Part shown: positions 8,339-16,855 of the stretch, one piece after another
How positions within the stretch are numbered: the stretch's first letter is position 1
Layout of the letters: each line of letters starts with the position of its first letter
DNA from: an uncultured Verrucomicrobia subdivision 3 bacterium
GTDB lineage: Bacteria > Verrucomicrobiota > Verrucomicrobiia > Limisphaerales > DASXHY01
NCBI GenBank assembly: GCA_937890005.1
Contig: CALBZA010000074.1
Location: 4,651 to 68,650, forward strand
Reading direction: 5' to 3'
Length of the DNA stretch: 64,000 nt
The notes under the pieces: model-generated
Told to the model about the DNA's origin: nothing
What the model saw: only the letters and a program-made list of their open reading frames with translations
The model's database searches: none
Position numbers and translations under genes: made by a program

Positions 8339-10417
8339 ATGGCGGAAACCCGTTCACAGGTTTACCTGCTTCGATTCGCCCGAACGGGCAGCTGGCTCGT
8401 TATGCTGATCGGACTCCTGGTGCTCGCCGGATGGGTTCTGAATCTTCCGCGTTTGACCAGTCTGTCGCGGCAATGGGTTCCGATGAATCCCACAACCGCC
8501 GTCCTGCTGGTGTTATGCGGCATCGCGCTCAGGCGATTCGCCATGCGATATCAGTGCGTCACCGTGGACTGGCCTGGACTGCTCTGCGGCGCAACTGTGG
8601 CGCTGTGCGGTGCGATCAAACTTTCGGAATATTTCCTCGGGTTGAACGTTCGCATCGATGAACTCCTGTTCGCGTCGCAAATGATGACGGAGGAACAGCG
8701 AATGGCGCCGAACAGCGCTTTCAACTTTCTCCTGTTCGGCATCGGACTGGTGATCATCGACGCCGAGAATCGCCACAGATTTCGTCCCGCGCAGGCGTGC
8801 TTTCTCATCACAGCGATGGTGAGCCTGCTGGCATTGATCGGTTATATGTACCGGGTGCTGGAGCTTTACCGGATCGGTTCTGCTCCGCCGATGGCGTTCA
8901 CGACGGCTCTGGCATTCACGCTGGCAAGCCTGATTGCGATTGCAGCCCGACCGTCTGCGGGGGTGATGCGCGTGATCACGAGCGATACGACCGCAGGCGC
9001 GACAGCGCGGCGTCTGTTGCCGGCGGCGGTGTTGATTCCACTGGTGCTGGGAGCCGTGCGGTTCACCGGTGAGCGGCATGGAATCCTTGATGCCGAATTC
9101 AGCGTTTCGCTTTTCGCCGTCGCCATCATGCTCATGTTCACGATTCTGATCTGGTGGAATTCCCGGCTGCTGTTCAGCGCGGAGGTCGCGCGGGCCAGGG
9201 TGGAGCGGAGACTGGCGGTTCAATACGGCGCGACGCGCGTGCTTGCCGAGGCGCATGATTTTGGACAGGCGACCCATCGGATCATGAAAGGCATTTGCGA
9301 CCGTCTCGGCTGGCAGGCTGGAGAGCTGTGGAAGGTGGACAACAAGAGCATGTTGATTCGCTGCGAAGAGGTTTATGTCACATCGCCGGAGTTTTCCGAT
9401 TTCGCCGAGTGCACGCGCAAGCTCTCCTTCTCCAAAGGAACCGGACTTCCGGGGGAAATCTGGGATCGGCGTGAACCGCGATGGATTGAAGATGTCAGTG
9501 CGGATCCACTCTTCTCGCGATCGCTGGCGGTTTCGCGGGCTGGACTGCATGCCGTGGTTGCGGTTCCAATCCGCTACAACGGCACGGTCTGCGGCGTCAT
9601 GGAATTTCTCAGCGTCAATCCCGAGCCGCCCGACGAACCGTTGCTGCAGACTCTGGCGGCGGTGGGAACGCAGATCGGCCAGTTCGCGGAACGACTCGTT
9701 GCCGACGAACAACTGCGGAAGACGAGTGCCGACCTCGAACGATCAAACACAGAACTGCAACAGTTCGCGTATGTCGCTTCGCACGACCTGACCGAACCGC
9801 TCCGCATGATCGTCAGTTATCTGCAGCTTTTGCAGCATCGACATCAGGACAAGCTCGATGCCGAGGCGACGGAGTTTGTCGGTTATGCACTCGATGGCGC
9901 GCGGCGCATGAACGTGATGATTCAGGATCTTCTTGCCTATGCGCGGGTGGACAGCCGGGCGCGGCCGCTTCAACCGACAGACTGTGAATCGGTGCTCACG
10001 GCAGCGCTGTTGAATCTCAAGGTTTCGATCGATGAATCCGGCGCTGAGATCCAGCACGAACGACTGCCGACGGTGATGGGTGACGCGATTCAACTCACTG
10101 TTGTGTTCCAGAATCTCGTCAGCAACGCGATCAAGTTCCGCGGCGACGCACCGCCGCGCATCCGGATTCAGGCGCAACGCCGCGAGCACGAGTGGATCTT
10201 TTCTGTCAGCGATCGCGGGATTGGAATCGATCCGAAATACTTCGAAAGGATATTCGTCATCTTCCAGCGTTTGCACACGCGTCAGGAATATCCGGGAACG
10301 GGAATCGGTCTGGCGCTGTGCAAGAAGATCATCGACCGGCACGGCGGACGGATTTGGGTGGAATCAGAACCAGGGCAGGGGACGATCTTCTGGTTTTCGC
10401 TTCCGGCGGCGGATTGA
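8339..10417 (+). CDS. Membrane sensor histidine kinase with GAF domain
   Basis: A 692-aa kinase. ATG 8339 (MAETRSQVYL) is favoured over upstream starts by a GGAGG at 8324-8328. Residues about 15-280 contain some eight hydrophobic segments forming an integral-membrane sensor with no recognised ligand. A GAF domain follows (about 300-460; KGTGLPGEIWDR, AVVAVPIRYNG), then the dimerisation/phosphoacceptor helix with His in VASHDLTEPLRM (about 482), and the ATPase domain with NLVSNAIKF (N box), DRGIGID (G1) and GTGIGLALCKK (G2). The Rcp1-like regulator ends 291 bases upstream. The signal sensed is unknown. Confidence 0.85.
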   Translation: MAETRSQVYLLRFARTGSWLVMLIGLLVLAGWVLNLPRLTSLSRQWVPMNPTTAVLLVLCGIALRRFAMRYQCVTVDWPGLLCGATVALCGAIKLSEYFLGLNVRIDELLFASQMMTEEQRMAPNSAFNFLLFGIGLVIIDAENRHRFRPAQACFLITAMVSLLALIGYMYRVLELYRIGSAPPMAFTTALAFTLASLIAIAARPSAGVMRVITSDTTAGATARRLLPAAVLIPLVLGAVRFTGERHGILDAEFSVSLFAVAIMLMFTILIWWNSRLLFSAEVARARVERRLAVQYGATRVLAEAHDFGQATHRIMKGICDRLGWQAGELWKVDNKSMLIRCEEVYVTSPEFSDFAECTRKLSFSKGTGLPGEIWDRREPRWIEDVSADPLFSRSLAVSRAGLHAVVAVPIRYNGTVCGVMEFLSVNPEPPDEPLLQTLAAVGTQIGQFAERLVADEQLRKTSADLERSNTELQQFAYVASHDLTEPLRMIVSYLQLLQHRHQDKLDAEATEFVGYALDGARRMNVMIQDLLAYARVDSRARPLQPTDCESVLTAALLNLKVSIDESGAEIQHERLPTVMGDAIQLTVVFQNLVSNAIKFRGDAPPRIRIQAQRREHEWIFSVSDRGIGIDPKYFERIFVIFQRLHTRQEYPGTGIGLALCKKIIDRHGGRIWVESEPGQGTIFWFSLPAAD

Positions 10418-10422
10418 TGGTT

Positions 10423-10692
10423 TTAAGCGCCGGCAGTTTTGTTCTGAACCGCTTCCGCCATGGCGTTGACGCTTTGCAGAACCACCTTGGCGGTGGCTGG
10501 ATCAGGAATTTTCAGGCCGAAAGTTTTGTCCAACGCGACCACAAGCTGAAGTGCATCCACCGAATCCAATCCCAATCCACCCGGACCAAACAGAGGAAGG
10601 TCATCGGCGATTTCCGCTGCCGTGACCTGGAGCATGAGATTCTCGACCATCATTGCCTTGATGCGTTCTTTCAGAGCCTGTGCGTCTTCCAT
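10423..10692 (-). CDS. Acyl carrier protein of a KS-alpha/KS-beta cluster
   Basis: An 89-aa protein with the acyl-carrier fold. The 4'-phosphopantetheine attachment serine is Ser44 in GGLGLDSVDALQL, followed by an acidic helix II (VVALDKTFGLKI). It is the last gene of a four-gene minus-strand operon: KS-alpha (12471-13706), KS-beta (11423-12469), ketoreductase (10695-11426) and this ACP, with a 2-base gap after the ketoreductase stop. Tight spacing suggests a dedicated carrier for that synthase rather than the housekeeping AcpP, which usually lies beside fabD/fabG/fabF in its own locus. The product is unknown. Confidence 0.85.
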   Translation of the reverse strand: MEDAQALKERIKAMMVENLMLQVTAAEIADDLPLFGPGGLGLDSVDALQLVVALDKTFGLKIPDPATAKVVLQSVNAMAEAVQNKTAGA

Positions 10693-10694
10693 GA

Positions 10695-11426
10695 TTAAAA
10701 TATGCCGCCGTCAATTTTGAGCACGGAGCCTGTGATGTAACCCGCCTCGGCACAAGCCAGAAATCGGACGGCTGCGGCGACTTCGCCGGGTTTGCCGAAG
10801 CGGCGCATCGGGATGCGACTCTGCGCGCCCTTCCGCTCCTCCGGTCCCATGGCCGCAAGCGCCTCGGTTTCGATGTAGCCGGGACAGACGGCATTGACCG
10901 TAATGTTCATTCGCGCGACCTCCTTCGCAAGCGACTGGGTCAATGCCACAACTCCCGCCTTGGCCGCCGCGTAATTGGTCTGACCGGCCGGAGCGAGAAG
11001 CGCGCTGAGCGAGGCGATGTTGATGATGCGGCCGCCGCGCTGCGCAATCATCGATTTCATCACCGCCTGGCATCCGTGAAAGGTTGAATCGAGATTGGTT
11101 GCGATCACTTCTCTCCAGGCGTTTGCGGGCATCGTCGCAAGCAAACCGTCTTCGTGCTTTCCAGCATTGTTGACGAGGACGTCGATGCGACCGTGTCTGG
11201 CGAGAATGGCTTCCACCGCACGCTGCCAGGAATCAGGTTGCGTGACATCCAGGTCGATGCACTGCGCGCGCTCGGGAAATTCTTTCGCAACAAGTTCTGC
11301 AGCGTCACGCCGCGATCGAACGCCGAGCCAGACGAAGTTTTCCGGTGCTTCGGAAAGGAACGCACGGGCAATTGCCTGACCGAGGCCGCCGTTCGAACCG
11401 GTGACGAGAATGACGCGAGGGTTCAT
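10695..11426 (-). CDS. 3-oxoacyl-ACP reductase (FabG-like ketoreductase)
   Basis: A 243-aa short-chain dehydrogenase. ATG 11426 overlaps the TGA of the upstream KS-beta gene (stop at 11423-11425), implying translational coupling. Motifs: TGSNGGLG (residues 10-16, NADP-binding), NNAG (86-89), Asn111, Ser139 in INIASLS, Tyr152 and Lys156 in NYAAAKAG, and the C-terminal ITGSVLKIDGG. These fit a FabG that reduces the beta-keto group of an ACP-bound acyl chain. It is placed between KS-beta and ACP in a small type II synthase operon. A frame extension of 60 residues upstream is an overlap with KS-beta and not used. Confidence 0.85.
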   Translation of the reverse strand: MNPRVILVTGSNGGLGQAIARAFLSEAPENFVWLGVRSRRDAAELVAKEFPERAQCIDLDVTQPDSWQRAVEAILARHGRIDVLVNNAGKHEDGLLATMPANAWREVIATNLDSTFHGCQAVMKSMIAQRGGRIINIASLSALLAPAGQTNYAAAKAGVVALTQSLAKEVARMNITVNAVCPGYIETEALAAMGPEERKGAQSRIPMRRFGKPGEVAAAVRFLACAEAGYITGSVLKIDGGIF

Positions 11427-12469
11427 GAAATTGATTTCCGAATGAAGCGGGCGGCGATCGCCTGTTGGTTGCATCCGACGACACTGACGTTCGCCGCATC
11501 GAACTTCTGTTCGACAGCATCCACAGCCGCCACGCATTGCCACGCTGCGGCGGCCATGAAACCTTCGCCGAGAATTCGCTTGGGCGAGAGGCGGGATTGA
11601 TTCCAATCCGACCAGGCGTTCAATTCATCGCGATCGGCAGAGGCCACGTCCAGAAGTCCGTCCACGAGCAATTCATTCTGTCCCATGAATGTTTGCAGTT
11701 CGGCGCGCGCGCGCCGGGCTGCTTCGCTGCGCGGACAATGATGATGAAACAGCTGCGGATCGGTGATTGCTTCGAGCTTCACACCCGTTGCCGAAAAAGA
11801 TTCGCGGTCGCGTTTCAGATAAAGCGCCCCCGCGCCGTCGCTCACGACAATGCTTCGCAGGAACCGTCGCGCTGCGTCCGAGGTAAGCCAGTCCATTTCC
11901 TCAGCGCCAACCACGAGACATCCATCCACTCGCTCTTGAAGCAACCAGTCCGCGGCGAGGGCGAGTCCCTGCAGAAAAGTTCCCGGGTCGCCGACGATCG
12001 TGTAATTGATCGAAGTGGTTCCGAGCAGCGCAGCCAGATGGCTTGCGGGCGAATTGAAGACTGTTTCAGGAAAAACCAGCGGGCTGGCCGTGGACGGATC
12101 CTTCAACACTTCATCGTAAAAACGGCGTGAGTAATTCACGCAACCGGACATCGCACAATAGACGATTCCGAGTCGAAAGCCTTTCTGAAGCAACTGGGCG
12201 TCCGGCCCCAGGGCTTCGAGAGCTGCAGCGACAACATACTGCGCGATCGGACTTGTTCTCCGAAGACGCGCATGCGCAATAAACGCGGGACGTGTCGCAG
12301 GCGGCGGTGTCTGGCGAACGCAAAGCGGTTTTTCCCATCCTGGTCGCGGCAGTGCCTTGGTCGTGAGCGGCTGGCCGTTTTGAAGTGCATTCCGGAATGC
12401 GTCCAATCCCCAACCGGCAGGCGACACGACGCCTTTTCCGCATACGAAAATTTCCTGCGTCGCGCTCAT
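11423..12469 (-). CDS. Beta-ketoacyl synthase-like KS-beta / chain-length-factor-type protein lacking the catalytic triad
   Basis: A 348-aa thiolase-fold protein, about 60 residues shorter than its KS-alpha neighbour, starting one base after that gene's stop. It keeps the N-terminal ketosynthase start (IFVCGKGVVSPAG) and the overall order, but where active synthases have the nucleophile (Cys-Ala-Ser) it reads YTIVGDPGTFLQG (residues 156-168). The first His motif (normally NAHGTGT) is replaced by LLDVASADRD and the second (normally IGHLLGAAG) by ILGEGFMAAAAW. All three catalytic residues are therefore missing. By analogy with chain-length factors of type II polyketide and aryl-polyene synthases it should pair with KS-alpha as a non-catalytic subunit. 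This is inference. Confidence 0.75.
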   Translation of the reverse strand: MSATQEIFVCGKGVVSPAGWGLDAFRNALQNGQPLTTKALPRPGWEKPLCVRQTPPPATRPAFIAHARLRRTSPIAQYVVAAALEALGPDAQLLQKGFRLGIVYCAMSGCVNYSRRFYDEVLKDPSTASPLVFPETVFNSPASHLAALLGTTSINYTIVGDPGTFLQGLALAADWLLQERVDGCLVVGAEEMDWLTSDAARRFLRSIVVSDGAGALYLKRDRESFSATGVKLEAITDPQLFHHHCPRSEAARRARAELQTFMGQNELLVDGLLDVASADRDELNAWSDWNQSRLSPKRILGEGFMAAAAWQCVAAVDAVEQKFDAANVSVVGCNQQAIAARFIRKSIS

Positions 12470-12470
12470 T

Positions 12471-13706
12471 TCAATTCCACCTCCGCAAGATCAGCGTGGC
12501 GTTGGCGCCACCGAATCCAAATGAGTTCGTCAACGCGTATTCGATTCGCGCGTCCGTTGGCTGCTTCACAAGTGGAAATGCGCAGGCGGGTTCCGGCGTT
12601 TGAAGCGTCGAAGTGGGCGGAAGCCATTGTTCCTGAAGTGCCATGAGGCATACAACCGCTTCGACGGATCCCGCCGCGCCGAGCAGATGGCCGATGCTCG
12701 ATTTGGTGGAACTCACCTGAATTTGCGCCGCGTTCGCGCCAGCCCAACGATTGATTGCAGCCGCCTCGGCACTGTCGTTCAAAGGTGTTCCAGTGCCATG
12801 GGCATTGATGTAACCGATCTGATCCGGAGAAAGTTGTGCGCTGGCGCATGCGGCGGACATGGAAGCCAATGCGGCATCGCCGTTCGGGTGCGGCTGGGTG
12901 AGATGATGCGCGTCAGTCGCGGCGCCGTAACCGACCACTTCGCCGAGAATCGTGGCGTTCCGGCGGCTGGCGGATTCCAGGGGTTCCAAAGTCAAAACCG
13001 CCGCGCCTTCCCCCAAAGCGAGCCCGTCCCGATGAGCATCGAAAGGCCGGCATTGCGTGGGTGAAAGGGCCTGGAGTGAATCGAAACCGCCAAAGACCAG
13101 TTGGCTGATGGCATCGTATCCGCCGGCAAGCACACGCTCCGCCTCGCCGCGACGAATCAATTCGAATGCGTGGCCGATAGCGTTTGCGCCGGATGCGCAG
13201 GCGTTGGCAATGATTGTGATCGGACCGTGAAATCCAAAAGCTTCGCAAACATTCAATGCCTGTTGTTGCGCCTGATAATGCACGACGCGTTTGGCCTGGT
13301 GCTGATGGTTGTGCGGAGATTGGGTCGCCTGCCGGAAGTAAGCCTCACCCAGGCTCATTCCACCGCTGGTGGTTCCGAGAACGATGGGAAGATGTTCGGA
13401 CGGTTCCCATCCCGACTGCTTCCATGCCTGATCCGCGGCAACCAGCAACATCCGGGCGGCCCGGTCCATTCGGGCAAGGTGCTGGTCGCTGAGTCGCGTT
13501 TGGGGCAGGGGAGGAAGATCGAGTTCTGCCGCGACCTTCACGCGCTGGCGCGAGGCGTCAAAAAGGGTGACCGGACGGGTCGCGACACGGCCGCTGCGGA
13601 ATCCCAAAGCGTTCTGTTTCCAATCACTTCCGAGCGCGGTGATGATTCCTGCGCCGGTGACGACGACCCTTGGGGGGACTCCAGTATGACGGAATGGAAA
13701 CAACAC
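12471..13706 (-). CDS. Beta-ketoacyl-ACP synthase II-type (KS-alpha)
   Basis: A 411-aa FabF-like condensing enzyme starting at GTG 13706; no ATG lies before the first strand (PPRVVVTGAGIIT) and no clear ribosome site was seen, so the start is uncertain by a few codons. The triad is intact: Cys170 in IANACASG, His303 in NAHGTGTPLND, His340 in KSSIGHLLGAAG. The end, NSFGFGGANATLIL, is typical. It would extend ACP-bound acyl chains by decarboxylative Claisen condensation. It leads the operon KS-alpha, KS-beta, ketoreductase, ACP. No dehydratase, acyltransferase or thioesterase is adjacent, so other functions must come from elsewhere. Confidence 0.85.
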   Translation of the reverse strand: MLFPFRHTGVPPRVVVTGAGIITALGSDWKQNALGFRSGRVATRPVTLFDASRQRVKVAAELDLPPLPQTRLSDQHLARMDRAARMLLVAADQAWKQSGWEPSEHLPIVLGTTSGGMSLGEAYFRQATQSPHNHQHQAKRVVHYQAQQQALNVCEAFGFHGPITIIANACASGANAIGHAFELIRRGEAERVLAGGYDAISQLVFGGFDSLQALSPTQCRPFDAHRDGLALGEGAAVLTLEPLESASRRNATILGEVVGYGAATDAHHLTQPHPNGDAALASMSAACASAQLSPDQIGYINAHGTGTPLNDSAEAAAINRWAGANAAQIQVSSTKSSIGHLLGAAGSVEAVVCLMALQEQWLPPTSTLQTPEPACAFPLVKQPTDARIEYALTNSFGFGGANATLILRRWN

Positions 13707-13960
13707 GGCGCTTATCGGTTCAAAGTTTTGAAGACTCTAGAAGGTACGGTTGGAACAAGTCAACGCGCTGGACAGGGCGGGGACAGGAAACGGGGTAAAA
13801 GGACGGTACAGAGTTTCAGCGGGAAGTCTGGAGCGTGAGCCGGTGAGTGGGGGAGGGAGGCAATGGCGGTCCAAAACGTCTGGGTCTCCCTCGGTTTGCC
13901 ATGCATGACATGGAACAAAATTCTGGCGTTCAGCATACCCAAAGCTAGAATCCGCCGGAC

Positions 13961-14350
13961 ATGGGTGCCCCGGTTCTGCCAACCAAGCGAATCCTGGTCG
14001 TCGATGACGAGCCTTTCGTCTGCGACGCCGTCAGGATGATGCTGACGTTTGACGGGCACGAAGTTCGTACCGCGAACAGCGGAAAGGACGCGCTCTCCAT
14101 TCTTCGCGGGGAACAGTTCGACCTGGTCATCACCGATTTCGCGATGCCTGCCATGAAAGGCGACGAACTGGCCACGCGGATCAAGTCAGAGTTTCCAAGG
14201 CAGCCTGTCATCATGATCACCGCCTACGCGGAGATGCTTCAGTCATCGGGCAATCCGTTGCCGGGTGTGGATCGCCTCATCAGCAAGCCGTTCCTGCTTG
14301 ATGACCTGCGTGAGGCCATTGCGCAGGTGCTTCAGGTGGTGCGTTCCTGA
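13961..14350 (+). CDS. Single-domain CheY-like response regulator
   Basis: A 129-aa receiver domain with little else. ILVVDDEPFV carries the acidic pair, LVITDFAMPAMKG the phosphoacceptor Asp (about residue 60), VIMITAYAE the Thr, and RLISKPFLLDDL the Lys. No output domain follows, so it likely acts by protein contact or phosphorelay. It is divergent from the ketosynthase operon and sits alone before lepB; no kinase adjoins it. Two minus-strand frames across the 254-base spacer upstream are rejected as shadows. A word-repeat remnant of the period-8 family lies at 13835-13857. Confidence 0.8.
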   Translation: MGAPVLPTKRILVVDDEPFVCDAVRMMLTFDGHEVRTANSGKDALSILRGEQFDLVITDFAMPAMKGDELATRIKSEFPRQPVIMITAYAEMLQSSGNPLPGVDRLISKPFLLDDLREAIAQVLQVVRS

Positions 14351-14501
14351 TCGCCGCTTCGTTTCAGGTTTTCAAGTTCCGATTTCCCCGTGACGTTGAT
14401 CCGTACTCGTCCGGTGCCCATTTTGCGTAATTCACCCCCATTGTTGCGCGCATCGAGTCCACATAATCTGGCAGCGGGTAACCAAAACAGTTCTGCCCGC
14501 C

Positions 14502-15080
14502 ATGAAAACGGAAGAGCAAGAGGACACGCAAACGGTTCAAGAACCGGTTCAAGACCGGAAACCCGCCCACGACCGCAAACGAAACGTTCCCAACCTTGGT
14601 ATTCAAGTGATCCAATGTGTGGTGCTGTCGGTTCTCGCTCTCGGAAGCTATTTTCTGGTCAGTCATTATGTGATCCAGTCGGTGGAGGTGGTTGGTCCGA
14701 GCATGGCGCCGACACTGCACCATTCGGATCGATACGTTCTAAATCGCCTCGCGTATGTCGTTCACGGACCGAAGCCGAAAGACATCGTGGTGGTGAAGGA
14801 TCCAACGGATGGAACCTTCGTGATCAAACGAATCATTGCCATGCCGGGAGACGCTGTGCTGTTCAAGAACGGCGAGGTTTATGTGAACGGACAGCGTCTC
14901 TCGGAACCTTACGTTCATCCCGGAAATCGCACCTACACCTACTCGGATGCCGCGGAGCAGCTCATTGTGTGCGGGCGGGACCAGTATTTTCTGCTGGGCG
15001 ACAATCGCGAAAACAGCTTCGACAGCCGGATGTATGGTCCGGTGCGACGACAGAACATTCTCGGCGTCGTCAATCTCTGA
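14502..15080 (+). CDS. lepB: Signal peptidase I
   Basis: A 192-aa inner-membrane serine protease that removes signal peptides from exported proteins. A charged, Gln/Glu/Arg-rich cytoplasmic tail (1-30) is followed by one membrane segment (about 34-55), then the catalytic box VEVVGPSMAPTL with Ser67 and VIKRIIAMPGD with the general-base Lys109. The later boxes LLGDNRENSFDSRMYGPV and ILGVV are present. The length fits the short, single-anchor form. Several secreted proteins in this window (GH2, GH43, beta-helix, barrel) would be clients. The start ATG 14502 is the only one that keeps the anchor near the N-terminus. Confidence 0.9.
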   Translation: MKTEEQEDTQTVQEPVQDRKPAHDRKRNVPNLGIQVIQCVVLSVLALGSYFLVSHYVIQSVEVVGPSMAPTLHHSDRYVLNRLAYVVHGPKPKDIVVVKDPTDGTFVIKRIIAMPGDAVLFKNGEVYVNGQRLSEPYVHPGNRTYTYSDAAEQLIVCGRDQYFLLGDNRENSFDSRMYGPVRRQNILGVVNL

Positions 15081-15141
15081 TCTGCTCCAATTGTATTCGC
15101 CGCATTCGCTGGTTTTGGTTTTCGAAAGCACCCAATTGAAA

Positions 15142-15249
15142 ACCACCACGGATGGACACCAATACACGCGGATGATCGGAAGGAATTAGACCGCTTGAGT
15201 CGCGATTCTGTTTCTCAACCGTGTTCATCCGCGTTCATCCGTGGTTGAA
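15142..15249. repeat. 10-bp word repeat, inverted pair upstream of eno
   Basis: Bases 15142-15175 (ACCACGGATGGACACC then ACACGCGGATGA) and 15218-15249 (GTTCATCCGCGTTCATCCG then TGGTTGAA) are opposite-strand runs of the same 10-base word, separated by 42 bases. Same family as 6308-6340, 23351-23590 and 26748-26776. The 297-base spacer otherwise shows no gene. Confidence 0.7.
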
Positions 15250-15377
15250 CAAAAACATGGATTTCTATCCTCAGGATTCGTCTGCGTGGGCCGACTCCAC
15301 ATGCATTCCTTGACTCCCTCGGTGCCGATTCTATCATCTGCCGACCTTTAGTTGGTCTTTTGGAATAGAAAACGAAA

Positions 15378-16670
15378 ATGAGCACAATCTATGATATTCA
15401 GGCGCGTGAGGTCCTCGATTCACGCGGTAATCCGACGGTCGAAGTGGATGTAGTCCTCGCGGGTGGCGCGGTAGGTCGCGCAGCGGTTCCGTCCGGCGCC
15501 AGCACAGGTGAACATGAAGCCATCGAACTTCGCGACGGTGACAAGAAACGCTATCTCGGCAAGGGTGTTTCGAAGGCGGTCAAAAACGTTACCGAAAAGA
15601 TTCTTCCTGCGATTCAGGGATTGGATGCTCTCGATCAGCTGGCGGTGGACAGCGCCATGCTCGAACTGGACGGCACCGAGACCAAGTCCAAGCTCGGCGC
15701 GAACGCCATCCTCGCGGTCTCTCTTGCAAACGCCAAGGCAGCCGCCGAAGCGCTCGGAGTTCCGCTGTTCAAATATCTCGGCGGACCGAACGCCAAAGTG
15801 CTTCCTGTTCCGATGGCGAACGTCATCAACGGCGGCGCGCATTCCGACGCTCCGATCGATTTCCAGGAATTCATGATCATGCCGCACGGACTGCCGACCT
15901 TCAGCGAAGGTCTGCGTGCGATCACGGAAATCTTCCACGCCCTCAAGGCGGTGTTGAAGAAGCGCGGCCTGAGCACCGCGGTCGGTGACGAAGGAGGATT
16001 CGCTCCGAAGCTGAACAGCGTTGAAGACGCGATCGAATCGATTCTTCAAGCCACCAAGGACGCCGGCTACAAGGCGGGCAAGCAAATCTTCCTCGCGTTG
16101 GACGTCGCCAGCTCCGAGTTCTACAACAAGAACGGCACCTATACCTTCAAGAAGAGCACCGGCAAAACCATCTCCGGCGAAGAACTGGTTGATTTCTACG
16201 TCAAGCTCTGCGGCAAGTATCCGATCGTCAGCATCGAAGACGGCTGCGCTGAAGGCGATTGGAAGCATTGGAAGCTGCTCACCGAGAAACTCGGCGATCG
16301 CGTCCAGCTCGTCGGCGACGATCTGTTCGTCACGAACACCAAGTTCCTCAAGAAGGGCATCGACACCGGCACGGCCAACTCGATCCTCGTCAAGGTGAAC
16401 CAGATCGGTTCGTTGACCGAAACGCTCGACGCGGTTCAGCTTGCGCAGTTCAACGGCTACACCGCAGTGCTCAGCCATCGTTCCGGTGAAACTGAAGATT
16501 CCACCATCGCCGACATCGCGGTGGCAACGAATTGCGGTCAGATCAAGACCGGCTCGCTCAGCCGTTCGGATCGGTTGGCGAAATACAATCAGCTGCTGCG
16601 CATCGAACAGATTCTCGGCAGCAACGCGGTTTACGCAGGCGTCAACGCACTGCCGAAAGCCCGCCGCTGA
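15378..16670 (+). CDS. eno: Enolase
   Basis: A 430-aa glycolytic enzyme interconverting 2-phosphoglycerate and phosphoenolpyruvate. Full-length and highly conserved: IYDIQAREVLDSRGNPTVEV at the start, SGASTGEHEA (mobile loop), NVINGGAHSD, the acid Glu in GDEGGFAP, metal ligands in LALDVASSEFY, SIEDGCAEGDW and LVGDDLFVTN, the base Lys in ILVKVNQIGSL, and SHRSGETEDSTIADIAV. It stands as a single transcription unit, with a word-repeat spacer in front and a strong terminator 23 bases after the stop. Confidence 0.97.
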   Translation: MSTIYDIQAREVLDSRGNPTVEVDVVLAGGAVGRAAVPSGASTGEHEAIELRDGDKKRYLGKGVSKAVKNVTEKILPAIQGLDALDQLAVDSAMLELDGTETKSKLGANAILAVSLANAKAAAEALGVPLFKYLGGPNAKVLPVPMANVINGGAHSDAPIDFQEFMIMPHGLPTFSEGLRAITEIFHALKAVLKKRGLSTAVGDEGGFAPKLNSVEDAIESILQATKDAGYKAGKQIFLALDVASSEFYNKNGTYTFKKSTGKTISGEELVDFYVKLCGKYPIVSIEDGCAEGDWKHWKLLTEKLGDRVQLVGDDLFVTNTKFLKKGIDTGTANSILVKVNQIGSLTETLDAVQLAQFNGYTAVLSHRSGETEDSTIADIAVATNCGQIKTGSLSRSDRLAKYNQLLRIEQILGSNAVYAGVNALPKARR

Positions 16671-16692
16671 TCTCTTTTCGAGTTTTTGCCAC

Positions 16693-16722
16693 AAGCCGCA
16701 TTCTTCGGGATGCGGCTTTTTT
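16693..16722 (+). terminator. Rho-independent terminator after eno
   Basis: A perfect 9-bp stem (AAGCCGCAT at 16693-16701 with ATGCGGCTT at 16710-16718), an 8-base loop containing TTCGGG, and a T run through 16722. Confidence 0.9.
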
Positions 16723-16728
16723 ATTTCC

Positions 16729-16762
16729 GAGTTTTTAGTTCCGGGTTTTGAGTTTTTGAGTT
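16729..16762. repeat. Short word run (GAGTTTT family)
   Basis: GAGTTTTTAGTT, GGGTTTTGAG, TTTTTGAGTT follow each other between the eno terminator and rpe. The opposite-strand form (AAAACTAAAACTCAAAACC) recurs at 61258-61286 beside the integron. Confidence 0.5.
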
Positions 16763-16855
16763 GATCGGAAACATCTCTCAATACGGTGCTCGAGCCCTTC
16801 AATCCGTGCCGCTGCGAAATTGACTCTGCGGCAGTCGTTTCACTACGGTAGGCGG

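Noticed and set aside
13737..14059. Two minus-strand frames upstream of the ketosynthase operon
   Set aside because: They overlap the well-supported response regulator in antisense and show no motif or start signal.
15420..16802. 460-codon minus-strand frame opposite eno
   Set aside because: Pure shadow of the highly conserved enolase gene; the translation has no fold-like pattern and crosses the terminator.
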